This document shows positions 1 through 10,077 of a DNA stretch of 64,000 nucleotides, piece after piece. The stretch spans positions 1,785,501-1,849,500 of the forward strand of contig NZ_CP102355.1 of assembly GCF_009696685.2 (NCBI RefSeq), written 5' to 3'. Origin of the DNA: Paracoccus sp. SMMA_5_TC. Its GTDB lineage: Bacteria > Pseudomonadota > Alphaproteobacteria > Rhodobacterales > Rhodobacteraceae. The notes below the pieces were generated by a model that saw only the letters and a program-made list of their open reading frames with translations, was not told the DNA's origin and searched no databases. The number at the start of each line of letters is the position of its first letter. The stretch's first letter is position 1. A program made the position numbers and the translations under genes.

Positions 1-1
1 T

Positions 2-610
2 TCATGGCGCGCACTCCCCTATTCCGATGGCCGCCAAAAGCGTCGATACTTCGGCGAGCGGCAAGCCGACCACGGCGCTGTAAGAACCCTGTATCCACAA
101 AACAAACGCGCCGGCGCGGCCCTGGATCGCATAAGCCCCCGCCTTGTCCTGCCATTCGCCGCTGTCCAGATACGCCTGGATCTGGGCCTTGTCCAAAGGA
201 CGGAAGCGGATCGTGGTCTGAACCAGTCTTTCGCGTAACCGGCCATCGTGCATCAAGGCAATCCCTGTCATCACCCGATGACGTCGCCCCGACAGCAGAT
301 GCAGGTATTCACGCGCCTGATCCCTGTCGGCGGGCTTGCCCAGGATCCGGCGTCCGACCACAACCGCCGTATCGGCGCAAAGGATGGCGCCCGCCACCTG
401 CTTCGACAGTGCCTGGGACTTTTCTCGCGCCATGCGCCGCACGTAATCTCGCGGACCTTCGCCCGCGGCGGGCAGTTCGTCGATATCCGCGGGCATGACG
501 CGATCAGGACGCACCCCGATCTGGGCCAGCAATTCCAACCGGCGTGGGCTGGCAGAGCCCAGAATCAGCTGTGGGCGCCGGGGCGCGCAATCATCGCGGG
601 TGCCGCTCAC
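2..610 (-). CDS. maf: Maf-like nucleotide pyrophosphatase
   Basis: A 202-residue Maf/HAM1-superfamily protein. Family members hydrolyse non-canonical or selected nucleoside triphosphates in the cytoplasm and have been linked to septum formation. The family signature [10 protein letters not shown] lies at residues 15-24 and the CADTAVVV segment carries the expected catalytic-site Asp (about residue 80). The start is GTG and overlaps the infA stop in a GTGA arrangement, so the two are translationally coupled. The reading frame is complete; the stop falls at the very edge of the window. Which Maf subclass (dTTP/UTP or m7GTP type) cannot be told from this reading. Identity is very secure. Confidence 0.95.
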   Translation of the reverse strand: MSGTRDDCAPRRPQLILGSASPRRLELLAQIGVRPDRVMPADIDELPAAGEGPRDYVRRMAREKSQALSKQVAGAILCADTAVVVGRRILGKPADRDQAREYLHLLSGRRHRVMTGIALMHDGRLRERLVQTTIRFRPLDKAQIQAYLDSGEWQDKAGAYAIQGRAGAFVLWIQGSYSAVVGLPLAEVSTLLAAIGIGECAP

Positions 611-825
611 TTGAAGCGATAGTTGATCCGGCCCTTGGTCAGATCGTAGGTGTTCATTTCCACCTGAACGCGGTCGCCGGCCAGAACGCGGATGCGGTTC
701 TTGCGCATCTTGCCTGCCATATGTGCGATGATCTCATGGCCGTTTTCTAGCTCGACCCGGAATGTCGCATTGGGCAGGAGTTCCTTCACGACGCCGGGAA
801 ATTCGAGCATTTCTTCCTTGGCCAT
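607..825 (-). CDS. infA: Translation initiation factor IF-1
   Basis: A 72-residue single OB-fold (S1-like) protein that binds the ribosomal A site during initiation. It begins [11 protein letters not shown] and keeps the family core [18 protein letters not shown]. The frame is open further upstream, but the ATG at 825 is chosen because it gives the canonical length and has an AGGAGA ribosome-binding site 6-7 bases before it. The stop overlaps the GTG start of maf. In alphaproteobacteria infA and maf often sit together. Confidence 0.97.
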   Translation of the reverse strand: MAKEEMLEFPGVVKELLPNATFRVELENGHEIIAHMAGKMRKNRIRVLAGDRVQVEMNTYDLTKGRINYRFK

Positions 826-984
826 GTCTTCTCCTGAAAGGGTGGTCCCGCATCTGGGCGGGCGCAAGCTACATGCGTCCGCTCGTGCAGATTTTCAAGC
901 ATAATTTCGCCACCAGGGCACTGTCAGGGCGATCAAGGGCGCTTTCTGCGGCGATTCCGGCACGATTCCTGGCCAGTTTTGAAT

Positions 985-2094
985 TCAGGTGCCGTGTGCG
1001 TGCAGGGTGTTATCGGATGTCTCTGCCTGTCGGCGGAACGGGTCGGCCTGCGCCAGGTCGTCGAGAGGTGGCTCGGTCAGCGGGGCAGGCGGCTTTTGGT
1101 CCTGCGTCTGGCGATCACGAACGCCCTGGGGGTGACGCAGGCGGAGGGCGTGATAGCCCTCGGCCTCTCCCAGCCGGCCCACGGCCAGCAATTGTCCATG
1201 CATTGTTTCGACGCGCGCATTTTCCAGGGTATTTAGCGGCAGGGGCAGCAGCGAACCCGGACCCAGGCCGCGCAGCGCACCCAGGCTGATGCGCCGTCGG
1301 CACAGGATGCCGCGCAGTCTGACCGGTGCGCCTTGGACCGCCTCGACCATGGCGCGGCTGCTGTCGCCAGTGTCCGGCGAAAGGGGCGCGGGCGCCGCAA
1401 TGGCGGTGGTCTCGGTCCTGGCGGGAATCGTTCCGGCGCCCGAACTGGGCAGGGCGACCACTACATGACCTGCGCGCTGCGCCCCATGGCCCATTCGGAA
1501 ATGCAATGACAGGTGCAACATCTGAGCGTCCTCCAGCATCAACATCAGCGGGCGCGGATCGTCCAGATAGGTTGCATAGCGATATGTTTCGGGGGCGTCT
1601 GTCAGCTCAAGTCCCAATACCTGCTCACGCGCAAGTTCCGACAGCAGCAGATCGACGAATTCAGAGCAGATGACCGCATCCGTGCGGGTGGGGCGCCGAG
1701 GAGAGGCCGGCTTGGCGGCGATCCTGCCCAATGCCTGCATTTCGATCAGTGATGCCAGGGTTTGTGAACACAGGGCCACCACACCCAGACTGTCGCTTGC
1801 GCCGCTGACCACGCAAAACAGCGCACGTTCGGGCAAAAGTTCGGACAGTTCGGACGTGGTTATGACCGATCGGTCCACCCGTTCCAGCGTCAGCGGCAGC
1901 CGCGAATGGCGCTCTGCTGCGCGCCCCAGGGCTATCCCGGCCGCGCGCTGTGGGTCAGGGATTGCGCGCCCGATCTTTCCGCAGATTGAAGGAGCGCTGG
2001 AAGCCGCGATCATGCGCAGCAGCACTGATGCACCTTGCGCGCGGCTGCCGCCACCGCCGTCATTCTGCAGCCCGTTGCCGTTTGCAGTTGTCAT
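985..2094 (-). CDS. FliM/FliN C-terminal (SpoA) domain protein
   Basis: A 369-residue protein. The region around residues 240-310 (MVEAVQGAPVRLRGILCRRR onward, ending in EGYHALRL) resembles the SpoA/FliMN surface-presentation fold of flagellar switch and type III secretion C-ring proteins. The N-terminal two thirds has the weakly conserved look of a FliM-type middle domain, and the C-terminus is polar and low-complexity. In Rhodobacterales such orphan FliM/FliN-like proteins are found outside the main flagellar cluster. No other motility gene is in this window, so its partner is unknown. Assignment rests on the C-terminal domain only. Confidence 0.6.
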   Translation of the reverse strand: MTTANGNGLQNDGGGGSRAQGASVLLRMIAASSAPSICGKIGRAIPDPQRAAGIALGRAAERHSRLPLTLERVDRSVITTSELSELLPERALFCVVSGASDSLGVVALCSQTLASLIEMQALGRIAAKPASPRRPTRTDAVICSEFVDLLLSELAREQVLGLELTDAPETYRYATYLDDPRPLMLMLEDAQMLHLSLHFRMGHGAQRAGHVVVALPSSGAGTIPARTETTAIAAPAPLSPDTGDSSRAMVEAVQGAPVRLRGILCRRRISLGALRGLGPGSLLPLPLNTLENARVETMHGQLLAVGRLGEAEGYHALRLRHPQGVRDRQTQDQKPPAPLTEPPLDDLAQADPFRRQAETSDNTLHAHGT

Positions 2095-2152
2095 CGCCCA
2101 ACCGAATCACCCAATTCCTGGCCCATGATTGCATCGCGTCATTGCCAAAGAC

Positions 2153-4828
2153 TTAATCGCCGGCGGCCTTGTCCGAGGCCAAGCTCTCGGCCACTGGCCT
2201 TGGAGGGCGTGGTGGCAACATGATGCGAAAGCATGCGCCGCCCTGACCCGGCAGATAGGTGATATCGCCGCCAAGGAAAGCCATGATTTCCTTGCAGATG
2301 GCCAGCCCCAGACCGGCACCCCCCGCGTGCGACGGGTCGTTCAGCCGTGCGAATTTCTCGAAGATCAGGGCGCGGTTTTCCGGTGCGATGCCGCTGCCGT
2401 TGTCGGCGATGTCGATTTCCGTCTGTCCCATGGCATTGCGCCGTGTTTCGATCCGCAGCACGGGCTGGGCGGCATCGCAGTATTTCCGTGCATTGGCGAT
2501 GACGTTGATAAGAACCTGCAGCAATCGATCTGTATCGGTGATCACCATCAGATGTTCGGAAACCGGATTGCGTTCGATCACGAAATCGCGGGCAGGGGCA
2601 GTGGCACCGGCAGCAGTCAGCGCCCGTTCGATCAGATCGTGCAGGTTGCAAAGCTGGGGGTTCAGGCGCGCGCGCCCCGCCTCAAGCACCGAGATATCCA
2701 GCAGATCGTCCAACAAGCGCGTCATGCGACCCGCCTCGTCCTGGATGATGCTGGCGAAACGGGCGCGTTCGTCCTCTGGCAGGTCCGGCTCCATCAGGAT
2801 TTCGGAAAATGCCCGGATCGAGGTCATGGGCGTGCGCAGTTCGTGGCTTATCTGACCCAGAAAGGCGTCCTTCTGCGCCGAAAGCGCGGTCAGCTTTTCG
2901 TTGCTTTCGCGCAGCATGGCGGCAGTGCGGGCCAGTTCCGCCGAGGTTGCCTCGAGCCGGCGATTATCCTCGCGCGCACGGCTGGCTTCGCGCGCCACCT
3001 CCATCAGGTCGGCGACGGTAACGCCGCCACGACCGCCCACCCGTGTCAGCAAGGCCGCTGCGGTGGCGGCGCCGACCGTCCCGGCAAGGCGACGCTCGAA
3101 ATCGGCCAGGAAACGTGGGGTCAGATCGGGCAGATAGCCGCTTTTGCCCTGTTTGCTCGCTTCGTGTCGAAAGAGCTCCAGCGCCGGTTCATTGCCCCAG
3201 ATGCGCCCGGCCAGTGTCAGCAACGCCTCGGCCCGGGGGGCGGGGGCGGGCTCGCCCCCGGCCGCACCGGGCGCGATCGCGTGCACGAACGAAAGACCTT
3301 GCAAACGCTCGATCGGATCGGGGAAGTCCAGAAGCGACACCCCGATCAGCAACAGTGTATTGACTGTCAGGGCCAACAGCACCGATCCGGCGAATGCATC
3401 GATCTGTGCCGGCCAAGCAGGCGCGGCGATCAGACCCAATGATGGCAGGAATACCGTCCCAAGCCAGATCAGGGCGCCCCCCAGGATGCCCGTCATGGCA
3501 CCCCGCCGCGTGGCGCCGCGCCAGATCATGCCCGCGATCATTGCCGGCAGCACCTGAGCCATGCCGGAAAAGGCAACCGTGCCCATTGCTGCCAGGGCCG
3601 TGGTGCCGCCCGAAAGCCGGTGGTAAGACCATCCTGCCACCAGGACCACCGCGATGGCCACCCGGCGTGCATTCAGCATGACCGCGCCCAGATCGTCACG
3701 CGCGCGCGGCGGTCCCGACAGGGCGGCATCGCGCAGCCGCAGCCAAAGGGGCATGAGCCAGTGGTTGGCCATCATGGTGGACAGTGCGATGGCGCTGACC
3801 ACCACCATCGACATGGCCGAAGAGAACCCGCCGATGAACACCAGCGCCGCCAGTCCGACGCGGCCTTGCGACAGCGGCAGGTCAAGGACGAACAGGTCGG
3901 GATTCGAGCCCTTGGGCAGAACCTCCATCCCCACAACGGCGATCGGCAGCACCAGGAACGACATGGCCGCCAGATAGGCTGGAAAGGCCCAGCCCGCCTA
4001 GCGCAGGCGATCCTCGTCGCTGGCCTCGACCACCAGGACATGGAACATGCGCGGCAGCACCACCACGGCGGCCCCCGACAACAGCACCAGCGTGACCCAG
4101 CGCTCGGGCTGGATCAGCCAGCCCTCGCCAGCGGGTAACAGCGCCATGCGGTCGATGCGCGCCAGCACATCCGCGGGCCCTTCGGCGATGCCCCAAAGAA
4201 CGAACACCCCCACGGCGACAAAAGCCGCCAGCTTCACCACGGCCTCGACGGCGATGGCCATGACGACCCCGTGGTGACGTTCATCGGCGGCCAGATTACG
4301 GGTGCCGAACAGGATCGCAAAGGCGGCAAGCACGCCCGCGACCCAGGCCGAGACGTCATGCGGCAATTCATGGCCGTCGCTGGCAAATGCCGACAAAGCC
4401 ATCGAGACGGACTGAAGCTGCAGGGCGATATAGGGCGTCGCCGCCATGAAACCGATCAGCGTGACCAGCCCTGCAAGGCCCGGCGACTTTCCAAACCGGC
4501 TCGAGATCAGGTCGGCGATGGAGGTGATGCGGTGCATCCGCGCCACCCGGACCAGCCGTCGCAACCCCCACCAGGCGCCGGCAAAGACAATTCCCGGCCC
4601 CAGGTATATCGTCAGAAACTCGAGCCCAGAGCGTGTTGCATAGCCAACGGCGCCATAAAAGGTCCAGGCCGAGCAATAGACCGAAAGGGACAAGGTATAG
4701 ACAAGCGGGCTGTCCATCCATTGCCAGCGCCCGCGCGCGGCGGCCCGGTCTGCCGCATGGGCCAGCAGGAACATCAGCCCAACATACAGAATTGCCGCGC
4801 CGCCAAGGGCCTCAGGCGTCATCCTCAT
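2153..4828 (-). pseudogene. SSS-type sensor histidine kinase interrupted by an in-frame TAG
   Basis: Together the two open pieces (4828-3998 and 3964-2153) form one kinase of about 890 residues in a single frame. The N-terminal part is a sodium/solute-symporter (PutP-like) membrane domain of many helices. It is followed by a coiled linker, HisKA with the phospho-His box ISHELRTP (His codon at 2843-2845) and an HATPase domain with DNGSGI. The codon at 4000-3998 is TAG, and the sequence right after it (AGWAFPAYLAAM) continues the symporter domain in frame, so this is a point nonsense change rather than a frameshift. This architecture matches CrbS/CbrA-type sensors that link carbon-source transport to gene control. 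It follows the response regulator and a small membrane gene with overlapping ends. A TGG-to-TAG or CAG-to-TAG change, a sequencing error, or two-piece expression from the ATG at 3964 are all possible. Confidence 0.8.
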
Positions 4829-5069
4829 CCTCCGTGGGCGAGGTTCCTGCCAAGGCGCGATGCAGCAGGGCCGTCGCCACTATGGTGATGGTCCATGCGA
4901 TTGCCAGCCAGATGGCGCCGCGGGCATAGCTGAAATGCTGCGGAAACCAGATCGGAGGCACCAGTGCCGACATGGCGAACAGAATCGGCACGATGCGCGT
5001 CGCATCTGCCACGCGCCGACGGCGGTAGGCGCTGCGTCCCAGAAACAGGCGACGCACCCTCTCTTTCAT
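4812..5069 (-). CDS. Small two-helix membrane protein
   Basis: An 85-residue protein with a basic start (MKERVRRLFLGRSAYRRRR), two hydrophobic stretches of about 20 residues (VPILFAMSALVPPIWF and AIWLAIAWTITIVATALL) and an acidic tail. It overlaps the response-regulator stop by an ATGA and its own 3' end overlaps the kinase start by 17 bases, so all three should be translated together. I do not recognise a named family. Its place between regulator and symporter-kinase suggests an accessory subunit of the sensor, which is inference. Confidence 0.7.
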   Translation of the reverse strand: MKERVRRLFLGRSAYRRRRVADATRIVPILFAMSALVPPIWFPQHFSYARGAIWLAIAWTITIVATALLHRALAGTSPTEDEDDA

Positions 5070-5455
5070 GTCGGAGCCAACAGTTCGCGCACCGCCTGGC
5101 GCAGTTCGTCATTGGCAAAGGGTTTGGTCAGCGTTCGATCCGCACCCGTTGGCAGGTTGGCCAGGCCGCGTGCGCTCAGCAGCAGCACGGGCAGGCTTGC
5201 CAGATGCTTGTCCGCGCGCAGATCCGCCAGGATTTCCCCGCCGCTGCGGCCCGGCAGCATCACATCCAGAATGACCAGGCGGGGCTGCAACAGGCGGATC
5301 CGTTCCATGGCGCCGCGACCCTCGGGCCATTCCGAGCAGCGCCACCCCTCGCGCGACAGAATGAAGCCCACCGCCTGGGCGATGCTGGGTTCATCCTCGA
5401 TCAGCAGCACGTCAACGGCAGTGGTCACGGCTTCCCCATTGGTTTTCGAGATCAT
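5066..5455 (-). CDS. Single-domain response regulator
   Basis: A receiver-only protein of about 129 residues with no output domain. Acidic pocket LLIEDEP, phospho-acceptor Asp64 in VILDVMLPG, switch Ser94 in LLLSA and Lys111 in LTKPF are all present. The ATG at 5455 is used; the frame stays open to a TTG at 5479, and a GTG at 5428 with a GGGGAAG leader is another candidate. It is the first gene of the regulator / small membrane protein / symporter-kinase operon, so it is the likely phosphate acceptor of that kinase, acting on an unknown downstream target. Confidence 0.85.
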   Translation of the reverse strand: MISKTNGEAVTTAVDVLLIEDEPSIAQAVGFILSREGWRCSEWPEGRGAMERIRLLQPRLVILDVMLPGRSGGEILADLRADKHLASLPVLLLSARGLANLPTGADRTLTKPFANDELRQAVRELLAPT

Positions 5456-5482
5456 GCGCGGCGAAGGGCGAGCTGTCAAAGC

Positions 5483-6781
5483 TCAGTCCGGGGCAAGGAT
5501 CGATGGTTCGTGCCGTGCGGGGCAACCTCGGCGTGGGCAGATGCGGCAGGACGGCCCGACCGGCCATGCCGCGCGCGGATCGTTTTCGGGTGCCGGCAAG
5601 AGCAGCATCTGCGCCCGCACCAGCGTCGGTCCATCGATGCCCAGAGGCAACTGCCGCTCAGCCACTGCCCAGGATTGAAACCGCAGACCGCCCACCGTTT
5701 CGATCAGACGTGCCACGGGCAGATGCGGTTGCGCCAATGCCTCGAACAAGGGCCAGAGAGCGCAGCCCTCGCCGGGTCGCGGCAGTTCGAAGCCAGGGGG
5801 CGGATGGCGATAGATTGAAGCGCCGGTTCCGTTGCAGACGATCAACCCCGCCCGCGCCCATGGCTGCGGTCGCAGCATCCCCAAGCGACGCAGCACGACC
5901 GGCAGGGGTCTGTCCAGGCGCAAGGCCAGGCTGGCGGGGTCGGTATCCTCTACCCCCTCGGCCAGAACCGCCTCCAATACGCTATCGGGCAGGATGCTGC
6001 GGTCGGATTCCTGAATGCGCAAAACCTCATCTGCAAGGGTGCGCGCCGCATCCGAAACCAGTTCGCCCGCCTGCTGGATCGCGGGCTGGCCAGCAGCAAC
6101 CCAGGCCTCGAGTTCATCCTGGGGGGTCATAGGGGCAGCTTCATTCTCGAAACTGTCCAGATAGGCGACCAGGGATTGCGCGGTGCGAGACAGGCGCTGG
6201 CTGTCGCTGTCGATATTGGCGTGAAATCGCGCCCGCCATTCGGGTTCGATTTCGGGCGTCTCGGCCAATATCGAGGCCGTCGAGCGCAGCGCGGTCACGG
6301 CCGATTGCACCTCGTGCAGGGTCGTCAACAGATAGGGGTCGCGGGTCATGCGATCCGACAGCACGATCAGTCGCTGTTCCAGCGCCTCGGCCCGCTGGGC
6401 TGTGGCGGCCAGGGTGGCGGCCCAGCCAGGATAGCGCGCGGCAAACTCGCTGATCTGGTCCAGTTCGGCGCCGGGGGGCGCGACAGTGCCCGGATCGGCA
6501 TTCGGGTGAGCGGCCGCGCGGCGCAGGGCTGCGATCAACGCCTCTTCCCGGTCCGAGACCAGGTCGTCGGCCTGGATTTCCAGCGCCGCGGCCAGTCGGT
6601 GCAGCAGCGCCGGACCGACCGGGCGGCGGTTGTGTTCGATCAGGTTCAGATAGGCGGCCGAGATTTCGGCGCGCTGTGCGATCTCGGCCTGGCGGCGGCC
6701 CAGGGACAGCCGCCGTTCACGGATGCGGCTGCCGATCAGCGGACGCGGTGAGGCTGCACGCGGCGCGGCGGCGCGGGTCAT
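5483..6781 (-). CDS. XRE-family short-chain-acyl type transcriptional regulator
   Basis: A roughly 430-residue regulator. An N-terminal helix-turn-helix of the XRE type (IGSRIRERRLSLGRRQAEIA and the following AEISAAYLNLIEHNRRPVG) is followed by a long alpha-helical region and a C-terminal DUF2083-like ligand domain with conserved cysteines near the end (CRICPRRGCPAR). The family (RamB/ScfR/MccR-like) controls acetate, propionate or methylcitrate metabolism in response to short acyl-CoAs. The frame is open to 6907; the ATG at 6781 is chosen because the domain begins soon after it, but 6847 is possible. It lies just before the symporter-kinase operon, consistent with a shared role in short-chain carbon use. 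Confidence 0.8.
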   Translation of the reverse strand: MTRAAAPRAASPRPLIGSRIRERRLSLGRRQAEIAQRAEISAAYLNLIEHNRRPVGPALLHRLAAALEIQADDLVSDREEALIAALRRAAAHPNADPGTVAPPGAELDQISEFAARYPGWAATLAATAQRAEALEQRLIVLSDRMTRDPYLLTTLHEVQSAVTALRSTASILAETPEIEPEWRARFHANIDSDSQRLSRTAQSLVAYLDSFENEAAPMTPQDELEAWVAAGQPAIQQAGELVSDAARTLADEVLRIQESDRSILPDSVLEAVLAEGVEDTDPASLALRLDRPLPVVLRRLGMLRPQPWARAGLIVCNGTGASIYRHPPPGFELPRPGEGCALWPLFEALAQPHLPVARLIETVGGLRFQSWAVAERQLPLGIDGPTLVRAQMLLLPAPENDPRAAWPVGPSCRICPRRGCPARHEPSILAPD

Positions 6782-6919
6782 CGCAAGCCGTTCTGTCAGG
6801 CTGTCCGCGGGGACTCTGTCCGGCAGCTGCGCATGTTCTCCCTCCATCTTCCGCGCATCTTCGCGGCCTCCCCCCGCAAGATTAGGCCGGGCCTCGAGGC
6901 GCGGCAAGCATCCGTCGCG

Positions 6920-9900
6920 TCAACCGCGAGCCGGGCTTGCCTGCGCCTTGTCCGTCCTGCCCAGCGCACGGCGCACCAATACGAAGAACAGTGGCACGAA
7001 CAGCACGCCCAGGACAGTGGCAGAGATCGTTCCGCCCAGCACCGTGGCCCCGATGGTGTTGCGGCCGTTTGCGCCTGCACCGGTGGAAAGCACCAGCGGC
7101 AGCACGCCCAGCGAGAATGCGACCGAAGTCATGACGATGGGACGGAAGCGCTGGCGCGCGGCCTCGACCACGGCCTGGAACAGGGGCTTGCCATGCTGTT
7201 CGACCTGTTCGCGGGCAAATTCGACGATCAGGATGGCGTTCTTGCCGGTCAGGCCGATCACCGTCAGCAGCCCGACCTGGAAGAACACCCCGTTGTCGTA
7301 GCCGCCCAGCCAGGCGCCGACCAATGCGCCAAGCACCCCGATCGGCATGGCCAGCATCACCGCGAATGGAATCGACCAGCTTTCATAAAGCGCCGCCAGG
7401 CACAGGAAGATCACCGCCAGTGACAATCCGTAAAGCAGCAGCGTCTGGTTGCCGGCCTGCTGTTCCTCCAGCGACAGACCGGTCCATGCCACGGCAAATC
7501 CGGGCGGCAGCTGCGCGGCCAGCTCCTCGATCGCGGCCATGCCCTGGCCCGAGGACACACCCGGCGCCGGGCTGCCCTGGATCTGCATGGCGGGAACGCC
7601 GTTATAGCGGTCGAGACCCTGCGGGCCATAGGTCCAGTAGCCTTCGGCAAAGTTGGAAAACGGCACCAGCCCGCCCATGCTGTTGCGCACGCGCCACTTG
7701 TCGATGTCGGTGGGCACCGCGCGGCTGTCCGATTCGCCCTGGACATAGACGCGCTTGATCCGGCCGCGGTCGATGAAGTCGTTCACATAGCGTCCGGCCC
7801 AGGCTACCGACAGCAGACTGCCGACATCGGTGGCAGAAACTCCCATCGCGCCGGCCTTGCGCCAGTCGATGTTCAGCCGGAACTGCGCGGCGTCCTCCAA
7901 CCCGTTCGGACGGGCCGAGGCGATGCGGCCATCCTGTCCCGTCATGCCCAGCAACTGGTTGCGCGCATCCAGCAACTGTTCATGCGTCTGTCCGCCGCGC
8001 GCCTGCAGGTAGAAATCGAAGCCCGAGACATTGCCCAGTTCGATCACCGAAGGCGGCACGATGGGAAAGGCCATGGCATCGCGTATCCCCATCAGCGCGG
8101 GAAACGCCCGTCCGGCGATGGCCTGAACGGACTGCGCGGGCGATGGGCGCTGGTCCCAGTCCTTCAGGCGCAGAAACGCCAACCCCATGTTCTGCCCGGC
8201 ACCGGCGAAGCTGAAGCCCGAGACGCCGAAGAAGCTTTCGACATTGTCGGATTCGTTCTGCGCGAAATAGGTCTGGATCTGGTCGATCACGGCGTCGGTG
8301 CGTTCGATGGTCGCGCCAGTCGGACCCTGGACCAGCACGAACATGATGCCCTGATCCTCGTCGGGCAGGAACCCGGTCGGCGTGCGCAGGAACAGCATCA
8401 CCATGGCCGCGCCGATGCACAGATAGATCAGCATCATGCGCAGCGGCCGCCGGATCAGCCAGTTCACCGCCTTGCCATAACCGCCCATGGTGCGGTCGAA
8501 GCCGCGGTTGAACAGCCCGAACAGGCCGCGGGTCTTGTGGCCGTGTTCATTGCGCAGCAGCGTGGCGCACAGCGCCGGCGTCAGCGTCAGCGCCACCAGC
8601 ACCGACAAACCCATGGCAGAGGCGATGGTGATGGCGAACTGCTTGTAGATCACCCCGGTCGAGCCGCCAAAGAAGGCCATCGGCACGAACACCGCCGACA
8701 GCACCAGCGCGATGCCGATCAGCGCGCCGGTGATCTGGTCCATGCTCTTGCGCGTCGCCTCGCGCGGCTCAAGGTTCTCCTCTTCCATGATACGCTCGAC
8801 ATTCTCGACGACGACGATGGCGTCGTCGACCAGCAGGCCGATGGCCAGCACCATGGCCAGCATGGTCAGGGTGTTGATGGTAAACCCCAGCGCCGCCAGC
8901 ACCCCGAACGTCCCCAGCAGCACCACCGGAACCGCCAGCGTCGGGATCAGCGTCGCCCGCCAGTTCTGCAGGAACAGCAGCATGACGAAGAACACCAGCA
9001 CGATGGCTTCGATCAGCGTCTTGACCACCTCTTCGATCGAGATCAGCACGAAGGGCGTGGTGTCAAAGGGGATGACGTATTCCATGCCCTCGGGGAAGAA
9101 GCGGGCGAATTCCTCCATCCGCGCCTTGACCCGTTCGGCCGTGTCCAGTGCGTTCGCGCCTGATGCCAGGCTGATCGCCAGCCCCGATGCCGGTTGCCCG
9201 TTGTAGCGGGCATTGGTCATGTAATCCTCGGCGCCGATCTCGACCCGCGCCACGTCCTTGAGCAGGATCAGCCCGCCGTCCTGTTCGGCGCGCAGCACGA
9301 TCTGCTCGAAATCCTCGGGCGTGGACAGCAGCGATTGCGCGGTGATGGTGGCGTTCAGCATCTGCCCCTTGGGCGCGGGCTGGCTGCCGAAGGAACCCGC
9401 CGAAATCTGCGCGTTCTCGGCCGAGACGGCGGCGACCACGTCGCCGGGCGTCAGCTCGTAGGCGGCCAGTTTCGACGGGTCCAGCCAGATGCGCATCGCA
9501 TATTGCGCGCCGAACACCTGCACCGAACCCACGCCCTCGACCCGGCTGAGGTCGTTGACGATGTTCGAGATCAGGTAATCCGACAGGTCAACCTGTTCAT
9601 ATTGCCCGTTGCTGGACGTCAGGCCGATCACCATCAGAAAGCCCGAGGCCGATTTCTCGACCGTCAGCCCCTGGCGCTGGACGGGTTCGGGCAGCAGGGC
9701 GGTGGCCTGCGACAGCTTGTTCTGCACCTGCACCTGGGCGATGTCGGGATCGGTGCCGGTCTCGAAGGTCAGGGTGGTCGTCGACATCCCCGCCGAAGTC
9801 GAGCTGGAGGAGAAATAGCGCAGGCCGTCCAGCCCGGTCATCTGCTGTTCGATGACCTGCGTCACCGTATTGGCGACAGTTTCGGCCGAGGCGCCCGGAT

Positions 9901-10045
9901 AGATCGCCCGCACCGTGACCGAAGGCGGCGCAATCTGCGGATATTGCGCAACCGGCAGCGTCAGGATCGACAGTAGCCCCAATCCCATGATGAGGATCGA
10001 GATCACCCAGGCAAAGACCGGACGGTCGATGAAAAAGCGCGCCAT
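6920..10045 (-). CDS. RND multidrug efflux permease (HAE1 family)
   Basis: A 1041-residue inner-membrane proton-driven pump of the AcrB/MexB type. It opens with the diagnostic MARFFIDRPVFAWVISI, has the N-terminal periplasmic porter domain, the central DDAIVVVENVER signature of transmembrane helix 4, a second porter half, and the GLTGKNAILIVEFA motif in the C-terminal membrane half. Length is typical. It follows the membrane-fusion gene by 32 bases on the same strand, so they form one operon. No TolC-like outer-membrane gene and no TetR-type repressor lie beside it, so the pump must borrow an unlinked outer-membrane channel. Confidence 0.95.
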   Translation of the reverse strand: MARFFIDRPVFAWVISILIMGLGLLSILTLPVAQYPQIAPPSVTVRAIYPGASAETVANTVTQVIEQQMTGLDGLRYFSSSSTSAGMSTTTLTFETGTDPDIAQVQVQNKLSQATALLPEPVQRQGLTVEKSASGFLMVIGLTSSNGQYEQVDLSDYLISNIVNDLSRVEGVGSVQVFGAQYAMRIWLDPSKLAAYELTPGDVVAAVSAENAQISAGSFGSQPAPKGQMLNATITAQSLLSTPEDFEQIVLRAEQDGGLILLKDVARVEIGAEDYMTNARYNGQPASGLAISLASGANALDTAERVKARMEEFARFFPEGMEYVIPFDTTPFVLISIEEVVKTLIEAIVLVFFVMLLFLQNWRATLIPTLAVPVVLLGTFGVLAALGFTINTLTMLAMVLAIGLLVDDAIVVVENVERIMEEENLEPREATRKSMDQITGALIGIALVLSAVFVPMAFFGGSTGVIYKQFAITIASAMGLSVLVALTLTPALCATLLRNEHGHKTRGLFGLFNRGFDRTMGGYGKAVNWLIRRPLRMMLIYLCIGAAMVMLFLRTPTGFLPDEDQGIMFVLVQGPTGATIERTDAVIDQIQTYFAQNESDNVESFFGVSGFSFAGAGQNMGLAFLRLKDWDQRPSPAQSVQAIAGRAFPALMGIRDAMAFPIVPPSVIELGNVSGFDFYLQARGGQTHEQLLDARNQLLGMTGQDGRIASARPNGLEDAAQFRLNIDWRKAGAMGVSATDVGSLLSVAWAGRYVNDFIDRGRIKRVYVQGESDSRAVPTDIDKWRVRNSMGGLVPFSNFAEGYWTYGPQGLDRYNGVPAMQIQGSPAPGVSSGQGMAAIEELAAQLPPGFAVAWTGLSLEEQQAGNQTLLLYGLSLAVIFLCLAALYESWSIPFAVMLAMPIGVLGALVGAWLGGYDNGVFFQVGLLTVIGLTGKNAILIVEFAREQVEQHGKPLFQAVVEAARQRFRPIVMTSVAFSLGVLPLVLSTGAGANGRNTIGATVLGGTISATVLGVLFVPLFFVLVRRALGRTDKAQASPARG

Positions 10046-10077
10046 GTTGCGTTCCTGTCCTGTGACTTGACGGCAGG

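Noticed and set aside
8712..9976. Long open frames antisense to the RND permease
   Set aside because: They are low-complexity His/Asp/Arg-rich translations typical of the complementary strand of GC-rich coding DNA, have no start signals, and the permease itself is unmistakable.
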